NCBI RefSeq assembly: GCF_013283195.1
Contig: NZ_JABEKT010000002.1
Span: forward strand, 930,001-994,000
Source: Ensifer adhaerens
Lineage (GTDB): Bacteria; Pseudomonadota; Alphaproteobacteria; Rhizobiales; Rhizobiaceae
Direction of reading: 5' to 3'
Length of the DNA: 64,000 nt
The notes below the pieces were generated by a model. It was not told the DNA's origin. It saw only the letters and a list, made by a program, of their open reading frames with translations, and searched no databases. The position numbers and the translations under genes were made by a program. Positions 35,245 to 43,858 of this stretch are shown one piece after another; positions within the stretch are counted from its first letter, which is position 1; each line of letters starts with the position of its first letter.

Positions 35245-37200
35245 ATGCTCGAACTCGGCGTCTGCTACTATCCGGAGCAATGGCCGCGCGAAAAATGGGA
35301 AGACGATGCCCGCCGCATGGTCGAACTCGGGCTTGCCTGGGTGCGCATCGGTGAATTCGCCTGGGCGAAGATCGAACCCCGGCCGGGCGAGTTTCATTGG
35401 GAGTGGCTGGATGACGCGATCGACGTGCTCGGCAGCGCCGGCCTGAAGGTCATCCTGGGCACACCGACCGCAGCGCCACCGAAGTGGCTGATCGACCGGC
35501 ACCCCGATATCCTGCCTGTCGACGTCAACGGTGTCGTGCGCAAGTTCGGCGCCCGGCGTCACTATTGCTTCTCCAGCCGCGTCTACCGCGTCGAGGCAGC
35601 CCGGATTACCGACGCCATGGCCGAGCGATACGGCAGACACGCCTTCGTCCATGCCTGGCAGACGGACAACGAATATGGCGATCACGACACGATCTACAGC
35701 TATTCCTCAGAAGCCGAGCGGGCCTTCCGGCTGTGGCTCGCCGAGCGCTACGGCACGACCGAAGAGTTGAACCGTGCCTGGGGCACGGCTTTCTGGGCGA
35801 TGAACTACAACAGCTTCGACGAAATCGAGCTGCCGAACAATCTCGTTGAGGAGCCGAGCCCGACCCATATCGTCGACTTCATCCGCTTCTCGTCCGACCA
35901 GGTGAAGAGCTTCAACAAGGCGCAGGTCGACATCATCCGCGGCCATGCGCCGGGCCGCCCGGTGACGCACAACTTCATGTCGCACAACACCGACTTCGAT
36001 CACTACAAGGTCGGAGAAGACATCGATATCGCCTCCTGGGACGTCTACCCGATGGGCGGGTTGTTGAACGGTCGGCTTTCGCCGGAGGACAAGGGTCGCT
36101 ACCTGCGCGTCGGCGATCCGGACCAGCCCGCCTTCAACCACGATCTCTACCGTACCGTCGGCCGCGGCCGCGTCTGGGTGATGGAGCAGCAACCGGGCCC
36201 GGTGAACTGGGCGGCACACAACCAGTCGCCGGCCGATGGCATGGTTCGGCTTTGGACCTGGCTTGCCTATGCGCATGGTGTCGACATGGTCTCCTATTTC
36301 CGCTGGCGGCAGGTGCCGTTTGCGCAGGAGCAGTTCCATGCCGGCCTGCTGCTTCCCAACAGCGAGCCCGACCAGGGCTATCTCGAAGTCGCGCAGGTGG
36401 TGGAAGAGATGAAGCGCCTGCCAACGGGCGAGGCGCGCGGCAAGGCCAAGGTCGCAATCCTGCTCGACTACAACTCGCGCTGGGCAACCCGCGCCCTGCC
36501 GCAGGGGCGGACTTATTCGGCCGCAGCGACGGCGCTCGACTGGTACTCGACCGTCTCGCGCCTCGGCGTCGACGTCGATTTCATCGGCCAGCATTCCGAT
36601 CTCGACGGCTACCAGCTGGTGCTGGCGCCAGACCTCGTCATCGCCAACCAGGCCTTTGTCGAGAAGCTGGCGAAGTCTGAGGCCAAGGTGTTGTTCGGAC
36701 CGCGTAGTGGCAGCAAGACCGAGGACATGCACATCCCTGAGGGTTTGCCGCCTGGTCCGCTTGCAGCCCTTATCGATATCAGCGTCGCTCGCGTCGAATC
36801 CTTGCCGGAGTTCCATGGCGAGACCGTACTTTACGGCAACGAGACCTATCCGTCCGGCATCTGGCGGGAGACGGTGCGCACCAGCGAGACGGTGCTGGCG
36901 ACTTTCGAAGGCGAGTACCGCAATGGTGCCCCGGCCCTCGTCGGCAACGACAAGGCGCGTTATATGGCGGCGGCTGCCCAGGGTGACCTGCTCAAGAAGG
37001 TGATCAACGATGCGCTGGGCTGGGCTTCGGTCGAAGCGCTTGCCGATCTCGGCGATCTGCGCATCACCCGCCGCGGCAAGCTGAACTTCGCCTTCAACTA
37101 CGGCAAGGAGGCAGCTGACGTGCCAGCCGGCACTGGCGCGACCTTCCATGTCGGCGGCCGCAAGCTCGCTCCCGTTGACGTCGCGATCTGGACGGAATGA
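35245..37200 (+). CDS. GH42 beta-galactosidase
   Basis: A 651-residue enzyme that hydrolyses terminal beta-galactosides. The N-terminal TIM barrel starts LGVCYYPEQWPREKWEDD; the acid/base is Glu143 in QTDNEYG and the nucleophile Glu314 in VMEQQPGPVNW. A trimerisation domain and a small C-terminal beta domain follow, as usual for the family. ATG 35245 has a CAGGAG upstream; the open frame extends 5' over the operator, so the upstream part is not coding. It has no signal peptide and therefore works on imported galactoside, in concert with the sugar importer and GH63-like enzyme. Confidence 0.92.
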   Translation: MLELGVCYYPEQWPREKWEDDARRMVELGLAWVRIGEFAWAKIEPRPGEFHWEWLDDAIDVLGSAGLKVILGTPTAAPPKWLIDRHPDILPVDVNGVVRKFGARRHYCFSSRVYRVEAARITDAMAERYGRHAFVHAWQTDNEYGDHDTIYSYSSEAERAFRLWLAERYGTTEELNRAWGTAFWAMNYNSFDEIELPNNLVEEPSPTHIVDFIRFSSDQVKSFNKAQVDIIRGHAPGRPVTHNFMSHNTDFDHYKVGEDIDIASWDVYPMGGLLNGRLSPEDKGRYLRVGDPDQPAFNHDLYRTVGRGRVWVMEQQPGPVNWAAHNQSPADGMVRLWTWLAYAHGVDMVSYFRWRQVPFAQEQFHAGLLLPNSEPDQGYLEVAQVVEEMKRLPTGEARGKAKVAILLDYNSRWATRALPQGRTYSAAATALDWYSTVSRLGVDVDFIGQHSDLDGYQLVLAPDLVIANQAFVEKLAKSEAKVLFGPRSGSKTEDMHIPEGLPPGPLAALIDISVARVESLPEFHGETVLYGNETYPSGIWRETVRTSETVLATFEGEYRNGAPALVGNDKARYMAAAAQGDLLKKVINDALGWASVEALADLGDLRITRRGKLNFAFNYGKEAADVPAGTGATFHVGGRKLAPVDVAIWTE

Positions 37201-37206
37201 GAGTTG

Positions 37207-37236
37207 GACCATGGGCGGATCACTCCGCCCATGGTC
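37207..37236. terminator. Bidirectional hairpin terminator
   Basis: A 13-bp perfect stem (37207-37219 with 37224-37236, loop TCAC) lies between the convergent GH42 and SRPBCC genes. T-tracts are weak, so its function is inferred from position. Confidence 0.7.
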
Positions 37237-37245
37237 ATTCCATGA

Positions 37246-37740
37246 CTATTTCACTGGTTCGGAGGCAAGAATGCCCTCGAGGCGGTCGTAGCCGATCGCA
37301 ATGCCGCTCTCCATCGGTGACTTGAGGACCGCATCGCGCGCCTCCGTCGAGGAGTAGACGACAGCCGTCGTCACCGTGGTGCGCCCGCCATCCTCAACAA
37401 AATGGGTCGTCACTTCAGTCCGGCCGCCGGTCCAATCCTCGTCGAAGAGTTCCTCATGGACGATCCGGTCCGGCGCATCGATCTCGCGATAGGTGCCGCC
37501 CATGCCCATCTCTGTGCCCTCAGTGTTCTTCCAGACATAGCGAAACGTTCCGCCGGGTCGCAGGTCGATTTCGCAGACGGGCAGCGACCAGCCGTCCGGG
37601 CCAGTCAGCCAGCGCTTGACGAGCGCCGGTTTGGTGAAGGCGTCGAAAACCAGCCGGCGCGGCGCGTCAAACGTGCGGATGATGCGAATTTCCCGGTCGC
37701 CGTGGGCGATGACGACGAGTTTGTTGGACGTTGCACGCAT
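37246..37740 (-). CDS. SRPBCC (AHSA1-type) domain protein
   Basis: A 164-residue small-molecule-binding-fold protein. IIRTFDAPRRLVFDAFTKPALVKRWLTGP at the start (nt about 37600-37690) and the FRYVWKNTEG and WTGGRTEVTTHFVEDGG blocks are typical of the AHSA1/START-like group. It is encoded 1 nt after the ArsR-type gene and co-transcribed with it. Such pairs are widespread in rhizobia; ligand and function are unknown. Confidence 0.85.
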   Translation of the reverse strand: MRATSNKLVVIAHGDREIRIIRTFDAPRRLVFDAFTKPALVKRWLTGPDGWSLPVCEIDLRPGGTFRYVWKNTEGTEMGMGGTYREIDAPDRIVHEELFDEDWTGGRTEVTTHFVEDGGRTTVTTAVVYSSTEARDAVLKSPMESGIAIGYDRLEGILASEPVK

Positions 37741-37741
37741 G

Positions 37742-38131
37742 TCAGTCCTCCCTAGTGGTGAAATCGGTAGGGTTCCCAGCCGATCCGTGAGCCGCGGCAT
37801 CGGCCTTCAATTCCTCAAGCAGTGTGTCGAGACGGGCAAAATTCGCTTCCCAAAGCTTGCGATATTCCGCCAGCCAGTCGGTCGCCTCGGCGAGTGGATC
37901 GATCTCGATCCGGCAGGGACGGCGCTGCGCGTCGCGGCTGCGCGAAACCAGCCCGGCGCGCTCCAGCACCTTCAGGTGCTTCGACACCGCTGGCTGACTC
38001 ATGGCGAAGGGTTCGGCAAGTTCGAGAACCGATGCCTCGCCCAGCGCCAGGCGGGCAAGGATGGCGCGCCGTGTCGGATCGGCGAGAGCGGAAAAGGTGG
38101 CGTCGAGGCGTTCAGATGGGGTCATCAACAT
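37742..38131 (-). CDS. ArsR-family winged-helix regulator
   Basis: A 129-residue repressor-type protein. The winged helix includes LADPTRRAILARLALGEASVLEL and MSQPAVSKHLKVLERAGLV. No cysteine pair typical of metal sensors is visible, so it belongs to the non-metal group paired with SRPBCC proteins. ATG 38131 or 38125 is the start. The start lies within a 34-bp nested palindrome (38129-38162), so it probably represses its own operon. Confidence 0.88.
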   Translation of the reverse strand: MLMTPSERLDATFSALADPTRRAILARLALGEASVLELAEPFAMSQPAVSKHLKVLERAGLVSRSRDAQRRPCRIEIDPLAEATDWLAEYRKLWEANFARLDTLLEELKADAAAHGSAGNPTDFTTRED

Positions 38132-38162
38132 AACCGATAAGTTTTAGAACTAAATGGTTATG
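38129..38162. promoter_or_regulatory. Nested palindrome, probable ArsR-type operator
   Basis: CATAACC (38129-38135) pairs with GGTTATG (38156-38162), and AGTT (38140-38143) with AACT (38148-38151); both pairs share the same centre, between 38145 and 38146. The site overlaps the start of the ArsR-type gene, which fits autorepression. Confidence 0.62.
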
Positions 38163-38378
38163 TTGCATTCTGTAGCTGGAGTCAAGACAACAGGGAAGGG
38201 CAAGGGCCGCTGCGTGTTCAGCGGGCGTTGCCGCCGGGGTGCATATGCATCATCCTGCAAGTTGTGGAAGAGGCATGTTGCAGCCCCGTTTTGCGCTGCT
38301 GCGGGCTATGGCTGGACTGATGCCGGTAGGATTCGGCCCGGATTTCGGGTGTGCCGGCAGTGGACAGGAGTACCAGAC

Positions 38379-38876
38379 ATGAAAATCATTCGAATTGCCA
38401 AAACCGCAGCCGTCGCTGCTATCGCCTTGTTTTCGACGCTCGTCGCCTTCGGCAACATCACCGACTACGCGACGAACTTCGCCTTCGTCCAGCATGTGAT
38501 GATGATGGATACGATCTTCCCTGATGCGGCGATCAAGTACCGTGCGATCACCAGCCCGGCACTGCACAACCTGTTCTACGTCGCGATCATCGCGGCCGAG
38601 GCGCTGACGGCATTGCTTTGCTGGCTCGGCGCCTACCGGCTGGCGACGAACCTCAACGGTGGCGCGCGCGAGTTCAACCGGGCGAAGACCGTAGCGATAT
38701 CAGGCCTGACGCTCGGCTTTCTCGTGTGGCAGGTCGGCTTCATGTCGGTGGGTGGTGAATGGTTCGGCATGTGGATGTCGAAGCAATGGAACGGCGTTCC
38801 CGATGCCTTCCGCTTCTTCATCACCATCCTGCTGGTGCTGATCTTCGTGGCGCAGCGCGACGAAGAGACCGTGTGA
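38379..38876 (+). CDS. DUF2165 small integral membrane protein
   Basis: A 165-residue membrane protein with about four hydrophobic segments. AFGNITDYATNFAFVQHVMMMDTIFP and GGEWFGMWMSKQWNG-type blocks are those of DUF2165. ACAGGAG at 38364-38370 selects ATG 38379. No function is known for the family. It stands alone between the divergent ArsR pair and the convergent pca operon. Confidence 0.83.
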   Translation: MKIIRIAKTAAVAAIALFSTLVAFGNITDYATNFAFVQHVMMMDTIFPDAAIKYRAITSPALHNLFYVAIIAAEALTALLCWLGAYRLATNLNGGAREFNRAKTVAISGLTLGFLVWQVGFMSVGGEWFGMWMSKQWNGVPDAFRFFITILLVLIFVAQRDEETV

Positions 38877-38884
38877 TTGAAACA

Positions 38885-38908
38885 GGGAGCCGTCATCGGA
38901 CGGCTCCC
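38885..38908. terminator. Bidirectional hairpin terminator
   Basis: A perfect 10-bp stem (38885-38894 with 38899-38908, 4-nt loop) lies between the convergent DUF2165 gene and pcaF. Confidence 0.75.
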
Positions 38909-38973
38909 GAACTGCGCTCGGTCTGGGCGTGTTGCTATCGCGAGACCGGCCACACACCTTTGCCCGTCGATCT

Positions 38974-40179
38974 TCAGACCCGCTCGAGCGCCACCGCGAT
39001 GCCCTGGCCGACGCCGATGCACATCGTCGAGAGGCTGTAACGTCCACCCGTCTCGGCCAACTCCAGTGCCGCCGTCCCGGTGATGCGGGCGCCGGACATG
39101 CCGAGCGGGTGACCAAGGGCAATTGCGCCGCCGTTCCGGTTGACGCGACCGTCGTCGTCGGCAATCCCGAGATCGCGTAGTGTCGCCAGCCCCTGCGAGG
39201 CGAAGGCCTCGTTGAGTTCGATGACATCGAACTGTTCCTGCGTCAGGCCGAGACGCGCCATCAATTTTTTCGAGGCCGGGGCCGGGCCGAAGCCCATGAT
39301 CCGTGGTGCCACGCCGGCGGTCGCGCCGCCGAGGATCCGGGCGATTGGCCTCAGGCCATATTTCTTCGCTGCCGCCTCCGAGGCGATGATAAGCGCTGCA
39401 GCTCCGTCATTGACGCCGGAGGCATTGCCGGCAGTGACCGTCCCGCCTTCTTTCCTGAAGGGCGTGCCGAGCTTGGCAAGCGCCTCCATCGTCGTCGCAC
39501 GCGGATGCTCGTCCTTCTCGACTGTCGTCGGCTCGCCCTTGCGCTGGGGGATGGTGATGGCAACAATCTCCTTGGCAAGCCGGCCGTTTGCTTGAGCTGC
39601 TGCGGCCTTCGCCTGGCTGCGCAGTGCAAAGGCGTCCTGGTCCTGCCTGCTTACCTTGAAATCCTCGGCGACGTTTTCGCCGGTCTCCGGCATGGAATCG
39701 ACGCCATATTGCTTCTTCATCAGCGGGTTGACGAAGCGCCAGCCAATGGTGGTGTCATGGATCTCGGCGCTGCGCGAAAAGGCGCTCTCCGCCTTCGGCA
39801 TGACAAAGGGTGCGCGTGACATGCTCTCGACGCCACCTGATATCATCAGCTCGGCTTCGCCCGCCTTGATGGCGCGTGCAGCTGAGATCACCGCATCCAT
39901 GCCCGAACCGCAGAGGCGGTTGATCGTCGTACCCGTCACGCTTGCCGGCAGCCCGGCGAGCAGCAACGACATGCGCGCGACGTTACGGTTGTCTTCACCG
40001 GCCTGGTTGGCGCAACCGAAGATGACGTCGTCGACTGCTTCCCAGTCGAGCGAGGTGTTGCGCTTGATCAGCGCTTTCAGCGGGATTGCGCCGAGGTCGT
40101 CTGCCCTGACGGACGACAGCGCGCCGCCGAAGCGACCGATTGGCGTGCGGATGTAATCGCAGATGTAGGCGTCAGCCAT
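38974..40179 (-). CDS. pcaF: Beta-ketoadipyl-CoA thiolase
   Basis: A 401-residue thiolase that cleaves beta-ketoadipyl-CoA to succinyl-CoA and acetyl-CoA, the last step of the beta-ketoadipate pathway. The nucleophilic Cys is in NRLCGSGMDAV, the His in GGAIALGHPLG and the second Cys in STMCIGVGQG. RTPIGRFGG near the N-terminus is usual for PcaF. The ATG overlaps the pcaJ stop (TGATG). Its place after pcaI and pcaJ supports this over a generic acetyl-CoA acetyltransferase. Confidence 0.93.
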   Translation of the reverse strand: MADAYICDYIRTPIGRFGGALSSVRADDLGAIPLKALIKRNTSLDWEAVDDVIFGCANQAGEDNRNVARMSLLLAGLPASVTGTTINRLCGSGMDAVISAARAIKAGEAELMISGGVESMSRAPFVMPKAESAFSRSAEIHDTTIGWRFVNPLMKKQYGVDSMPETGENVAEDFKVSRQDQDAFALRSQAKAAAAQANGRLAKEIVAITIPQRKGEPTTVEKDEHPRATTMEALAKLGTPFRKEGGTVTAGNASGVNDGAAALIIASEAAAKKYGLRPIARILGGATAGVAPRIMGFGPAPASKKLMARLGLTQEQFDVIELNEAFASQGLATLRDLGIADDDGRVNRNGGAIALGHPLGMSGARITGTAALELAETGGRYSLSTMCIGVGQGIAVALERV

Positions 40180-40964
40180 CACGCGGCCTCCCTGTCGCCC
40201 TGGTGGGCCTTCTTGGTGCGCGCATTGATGTCGCGAAGCGTCGTCAGTTCGACCTCGCTCGGCACCGGGGTCGCGATGACCTGGTCGGCGAACTTGATCG
40301 GCCAGCCGCAATTGTCGACGATCTGCTCGCGCGTCACTCCGTCATGGATGGAAACCACCGTCAGTTCCTTGGTGGTGGGGTCGGGCTCGAGAATGCAAAG
40401 ATCGGTGATGATGCGGGTCGGCCCCTTGGTCTTCATACCCAACCGTTCGCGATGATCGCCGCCTTCGCCGTGGCCCATCGAGGTGATGAACGGCAGCTTT
40501 TCGACGAACCCGCGCTTGGAGAGTGCCATGGTGATGAAGATACGACCACAATTCGACGCGATTTCCGGCGCGCCGCCGCCGCCGGGTAGACGGACCTTCG
40601 GATGGTCGTACGGTCCGACGACCGTGGTGTTGAGGTTGGCAAATTTATCGATCTGCGCGCCGCCGAGAAACCCGGTGGTGATGCGGCCGCCCTGGAGCCA
40701 GTAGCGAAACATCTCCGGCACAGAGACGGTGAAGAGTGCGGTATCGCAAAGCTCGCCGTCGCCGATCGACAGCGGCAGTACGTCCGGCCTGGTGCCGACA
40801 GTTCCGCTTTCGTAGATCAGGGTGATATCCGGCGCGTGGGTCAGTCGCGCCACGTTGCAGGCGGCCGACGGTGCGCCGATGCCGACAAAGCAGACGTCGT
40901 CGTTGGAAAGTTCGCGCGAGGCGGCGATAGTCATCATTTCGGTGGGGGTGAAATCCGTCATCAT
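40179..40964 (-). CDS. pcaJ: 3-oxoadipate CoA-transferase subunit B
   Basis: A 261-residue beta subunit of the CoA-transferase that activates 3-oxoadipate using succinyl-CoA. The catalytic glutamate lies in IYESGTVGTRP, with GFLGGAQIDKFANLNTT and LPGGGGAPEIAS as family blocks. The length exceeds that of enteric or Pseudomonas PcaJ by about 40 residues, as in other rhizobia. A GGAGGCG precedes ATG 40964; the gene follows pcaI by 7 nt. Confidence 0.92.
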   Translation of the reverse strand: MMTDFTPTEMMTIAASRELSNDDVCFVGIGAPSAACNVARLTHAPDITLIYESGTVGTRPDVLPLSIGDGELCDTALFTVSVPEMFRYWLQGGRITTGFLGGAQIDKFANLNTTVVGPYDHPKVRLPGGGGAPEIASNCGRIFITMALSKRGFVEKLPFITSMGHGEGGDHRERLGMKTKGPTRIITDLCILEPDPTTKELTVVSIHDGVTREQIVDNCGWPIKFADQVIATPVPSEVELTTLRDINARTKKAHQGDREAA

Positions 40965-40971
40965 CGCCTCC

Positions 40972-41832
40972 TTAAGTGGCCTTCGCCGGCTTGCCGCCAG
41001 CGTGTCGTGCAAAGTCTTCCGGCCCGGCGTCCAGCACGTTTTCCTTGATCCAGGCGCTAAAGCTGTCGCGGTCGCGGGCGATGTCGTCCCAGCCGATGTA
41101 GAAGGCGTTCGAGCGTGGATAGTAGCCGTGGGCATAAGAGGGGAAGGCGCCGCCTGGGACATGGCTGACGGCGGTAACCGCCCAGCTCGGTAGGACGACC
41201 GAATTGGGCGAAGGAGGCGCCAGCTCGTCGACGATCTCCTCAACGGTGACGATCGAGCGCTTGGCGGCGAGAACCGCCTCCTTCTGTACGCCGACGATGC
41301 CTTCGATGAGAACGTTGCCTTTCCGGTCGGCGTGCTGAGCATGGATGATGGTCACATCCGGCCGGATTGCCGGAACGGCTGCGAGCAATTCCGACGTGAA
41401 GGGGCAGGTGACGGACTTGATGTTGGCGTTGACCTTCGGCAGATCGGCACCGATATAGCCGCGCAGCATCGCAAACGGCAGGTTCGCGGCACCCGCCTCA
41501 TAGGCATTGGCCATGGCTGCGTGGGAATGTTCCTCGATTTCGAGCGGCCGCGGCCACTGATTTTCCACTGCGTCACGGAAGCGGTGCAGGGAGCCGACGC
41601 CGGGATTGCCGCCCCAGGAAAACTTCATGCCGCGGGCAGCACCGACGCCGATCAGTTGATCGTAAAGGATATCGGGCGTCATGCGCACGAGGAACAGGTC
41701 CTTGCGGCCTTGGCGGATCACTTCGTGGCCGGCGGCATAGGGGATCAGATGGGTAAAGCCCTCCATGGCGACGGTGTCGCCATCCCTGACATTGTCGCCG
41801 ATTGCCTCGGCGAGGGTAACGATCTTCGCCAT
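40972..41832 (-). CDS. pcaI: 3-oxoadipate CoA-transferase subunit A
   Basis: A 286-residue alpha subunit of 3-oxoadipate CoA-transferase, partner of PcaJ. DGDTVAMEGFTHLIPYAAGHEVIRQ at nt about 41700-41780 and FSWGGNPGVGSLHRFRD are typical of family I CoA-transferase alpha subunits. First gene of the pcaIJF operon, divergent from pcaR, whose operator lies in the shared promoter region. Confidence 0.92.
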   Translation of the reverse strand: MAKIVTLAEAIGDNVRDGDTVAMEGFTHLIPYAAGHEVIRQGRKDLFLVRMTPDILYDQLIGVGAARGMKFSWGGNPGVGSLHRFRDAVENQWPRPLEIEEHSHAAMANAYEAGAANLPFAMLRGYIGADLPKVNANIKSVTCPFTSELLAAVPAIRPDVTIIHAQHADRKGNVLIEGIVGVQKEAVLAAKRSIVTVEEIVDELAPPSPNSVVLPSWAVTAVSHVPGGAFPSYAHGYYPRSNAFYIGWDDIARDRDSFSAWIKENVLDAGPEDFARHAGGKPAKAT

Positions 41833-42015
41833 GTTTCCTCTCTTCTGATCTGAGCGTTGCCGCCTATCGGCGGGCGCGTGTTTTCTGCAGCCGGCTGTTG
41901 AACTGTCGGTGGCCTCTCGCCGCGGCAATTTGATCGCGGCGCCCGCAGGCAAGAGCCCTTTCTTGCCTTCGATGGCTCGAAATAGGCTCTCAAAAACCGG
42001 AAGGGTCAAATAGTT

Positions 42016-42050
42016 TGTGCGTTATTTGACATTTGTTCGTATAACGCACA
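42016..42050. promoter_or_regulatory. Inverted repeat in the pcaI-pcaR promoter, probable PcaR site
   Basis: TGTGCGTTAT at 42016-42025 is perfectly repeated in inverse as ATAACGCACA at 42041-42050, centres 25 bp apart. It lies between divergent pcaI and pcaR, and PcaR/IclR-type proteins bind such palindromes. A TTGACA at 42026-42031 lies within it. Confidence 0.68.
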
Positions 42051-42080
42051 GGGTGGATGCCGATAATTCGAGGATGCACG

Positions 42081-42836
42081 ATGAGAGAAACCGATTTCGT
42101 CAGTGGTTTTGCCCGCGGGCTGACCGTCATCGAGGCCTTTGGCGAGACCCAGCAGAAGCTGACGATCACCGAGGCTGCAAAGATCACCGGCCTCGACCGC
42201 GCGACCGTCCGCCGGTCGCTGCTGACGCTTTCGGAACTCGGCTACGCCGACTACGACGGGAAATTCTTTTCGCTGACGCCGAAGATCATGCGGCTCGGGC
42301 ACGCCTATCTCTCGGCGACGCCCTTGCCGGCGATCGTCCAGCCCTACCTCGACCAGCTTTCGGAGCGGGCCGGGCAGAGCGCCTCCGCTTCCGTGCTCGA
42401 CGGCACCGAAATCGTCTACATCGCTCGCGCGTCGCAGAAACGGGTGATGTCGATCAGCCTGATGCCGGGCTCGCGTCTACCCGCCTATTGCGCCTCGATG
42501 GGCCGCGTGTGGCTCGCGGCACTGCCGGAGGTGCAAGCGAGGGACGTGCTCGCCCGCTCCGACCTCAAGGCCAACACGCCTCACACGAGAACCGACCCGG
42601 AAGAGCTGATGGCCGAGATCGGCCGCGTTCGTCACCAAGGTTATGCGATCATCGACCAGGAACTGGAAATCGGCCTATGCTCCATCGCCGTCCCGCTACT
42701 AAACGATCGCAACCAGACTGTTGCGGCGCTCAACATCGGGGCGCCGGCCGCCCATGTGCCGGCTGCCGAGATGGTCGAGCGCTATCTGCCGCTGTTGAAG
42801 GAGACGCAGGCCGCGCTCCGCATTGTCCTGCCCTAA
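42081..42836 (+). CDS. pcaR: IclR-family regulator of the beta-ketoadipate pathway
   Basis: A 251-residue regulator with an N-terminal winged helix (LTITEAAKITGLDRATVRRSLLTL) and an IclR effector domain (VMSISLMPGSRLPAYCASMGRV, GLCSIAVPLLN). PcaR/PobR-type IclR proteins activate pca genes in response to beta-ketoadipate. GAGG at 42070-42073 selects ATG 42081. It is divergent from pcaIJF, its likely target. Confidence 0.9.
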   Translation: MRETDFVSGFARGLTVIEAFGETQQKLTITEAAKITGLDRATVRRSLLTLSELGYADYDGKFFSLTPKIMRLGHAYLSATPLPAIVQPYLDQLSERAGQSASASVLDGTEIVYIARASQKRVMSISLMPGSRLPAYCASMGRVWLAALPEVQARDVLARSDLKANTPHTRTDPEELMAEIGRVRHQGYAIIDQELEIGLCSIAVPLLNDRNQTVAALNIGAPAAHVPAAEMVERYLPLLKETQAALRIVLP

Positions 42837-42910
42837 CGGCGATCCCTGAGCCTGACGCTTGACGAGAACCGCGACGGGTCTTCTAATCCGGCAGACCGGA
42901 GTAGGACGCG

Positions 42911-43573
42911 ATGACCGAAGACGAGCGCTCAACGGAAACCAAGCTGACCACGACGAAGCGACGATGGGCGGCGGCGGGCAAGTTTCTTACCGGGCATGTA
43001 GCTAGGCCTGAGGATGAACGGTTGCCACCAGGTCAACACCTCGTCAGGGATTGGCCGGTGCTGGACCTTGGGCAGCAGCCTGCGATCGGTGTGGAGCGCT
43101 GGCGCCTTGATGTAACTGGCCTCGTCGAGCAGCGCCTGTCGCTTGATTGGGCAGCGTTCAAGGCTTTGCCGCAGCGCGACAGCCTCTCCGATATTCACTG
43201 CGTCACCACCTGGTCGCGCTACGACAACCGTTGGCAAGGCGTGCTGACGCACGACCTGCTCGATCTGGTCATGCCGAAACCGGAAGCAACCCATGTGATG
43301 CTGACGAGTTACGACGGCTATACGACCAATCTCCCACTCGCCGATTTTGCCTCGGAGCATGCGATCCTCGCCACGGATTGGGAGGGGCAACGGATCAACC
43401 GCGCCCACGGCGGGCCGATGCGGCTCGTCGTGCCGCATCTCTATTTCTGGAAGAGCGCGAAGTGGTTGACCCGCATCGATTTTCGAGCCGGTGACGAGGC
43501 CGGCTTCTGGGAGCGTAACGGGTATCACATGCGCGGCGATCCCTGGCTTGAGGAGCGTTACTCCGCGGATTGA
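42911..43573 (+). CDS. Sulfite-oxidase-like molybdopterin oxidoreductase
   Basis: A 220-residue protein of the oxidoreductase molybdopterin-binding (SUOX/YedY-like) family. The cofactor-ligating cysteine is in DIHCVTTWSRYDNRWQGV; YDGYTTNLPLADF and HGGPMRLVVPHLYFWKSAKWL are further family blocks. No twin-arginine signal is present, so it is probably cytoplasmic, unlike MsrP/YedY. Substrate unknown. Confidence 0.87.
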   Translation: MTEDERSTETKLTTTKRRWAAAGKFLTGHVARPEDERLPPGQHLVRDWPVLDLGQQPAIGVERWRLDVTGLVEQRLSLDWAAFKALPQRDSLSDIHCVTTWSRYDNRWQGVLTHDLLDLVMPKPEATHVMLTSYDGYTTNLPLADFASEHAILATDWEGQRINRAHGGPMRLVVPHLYFWKSAKWLTRIDFRAGDEAGFWERNGYHMRGDPWLEERYSAD

Positions 43574-43654
43574 CGGCCGGACGGGGATCTGAGGCGAGCG
43601 AGGCAATCGCCACGCTCGGTTATCCGCCACGGCCTGCGGGCGATGTGAAGCGCC

Positions 43655-43858
43655 CTACTTCATCAGATCCATATGCTGGTCGGCGCGGGCCTTCAGCAAG
43701 GGGTCGAGGTCCGACTTGTACGGCCCGTACTTGACAAACATCTCGTGGGCCTCATGGGGCGGAATGCCGGAGGCGCGAATGAAATCCTCCAGATCGTACC
43801 GGACTTCGCCACTCGCGACGCCTTCTGTAAACTGTCTTCCCGTTTCGGATGTGGACAT
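43655..43858 (-). CDS. Small conserved-looking hypothetical protein
   Basis: A 67-residue, acidic soluble protein. The segment DLEDFIRASGIPPHEAHEMF looks like a short helical DNA- or ligand-contacting helix pair, as in small stress-related alphaproteobacterial proteins, but no family is assigned. It is convergent with the preceding sulfite-oxidase-like gene. Coding character and the ATG at 43858 support it as real. Confidence 0.6.
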   Translation of the reverse strand: MSTSETGRQFTEGVASGEVRYDLEDFIRASGIPPHEAHEMFVKYGPYKSDLDPLLKARADQHMDLMK

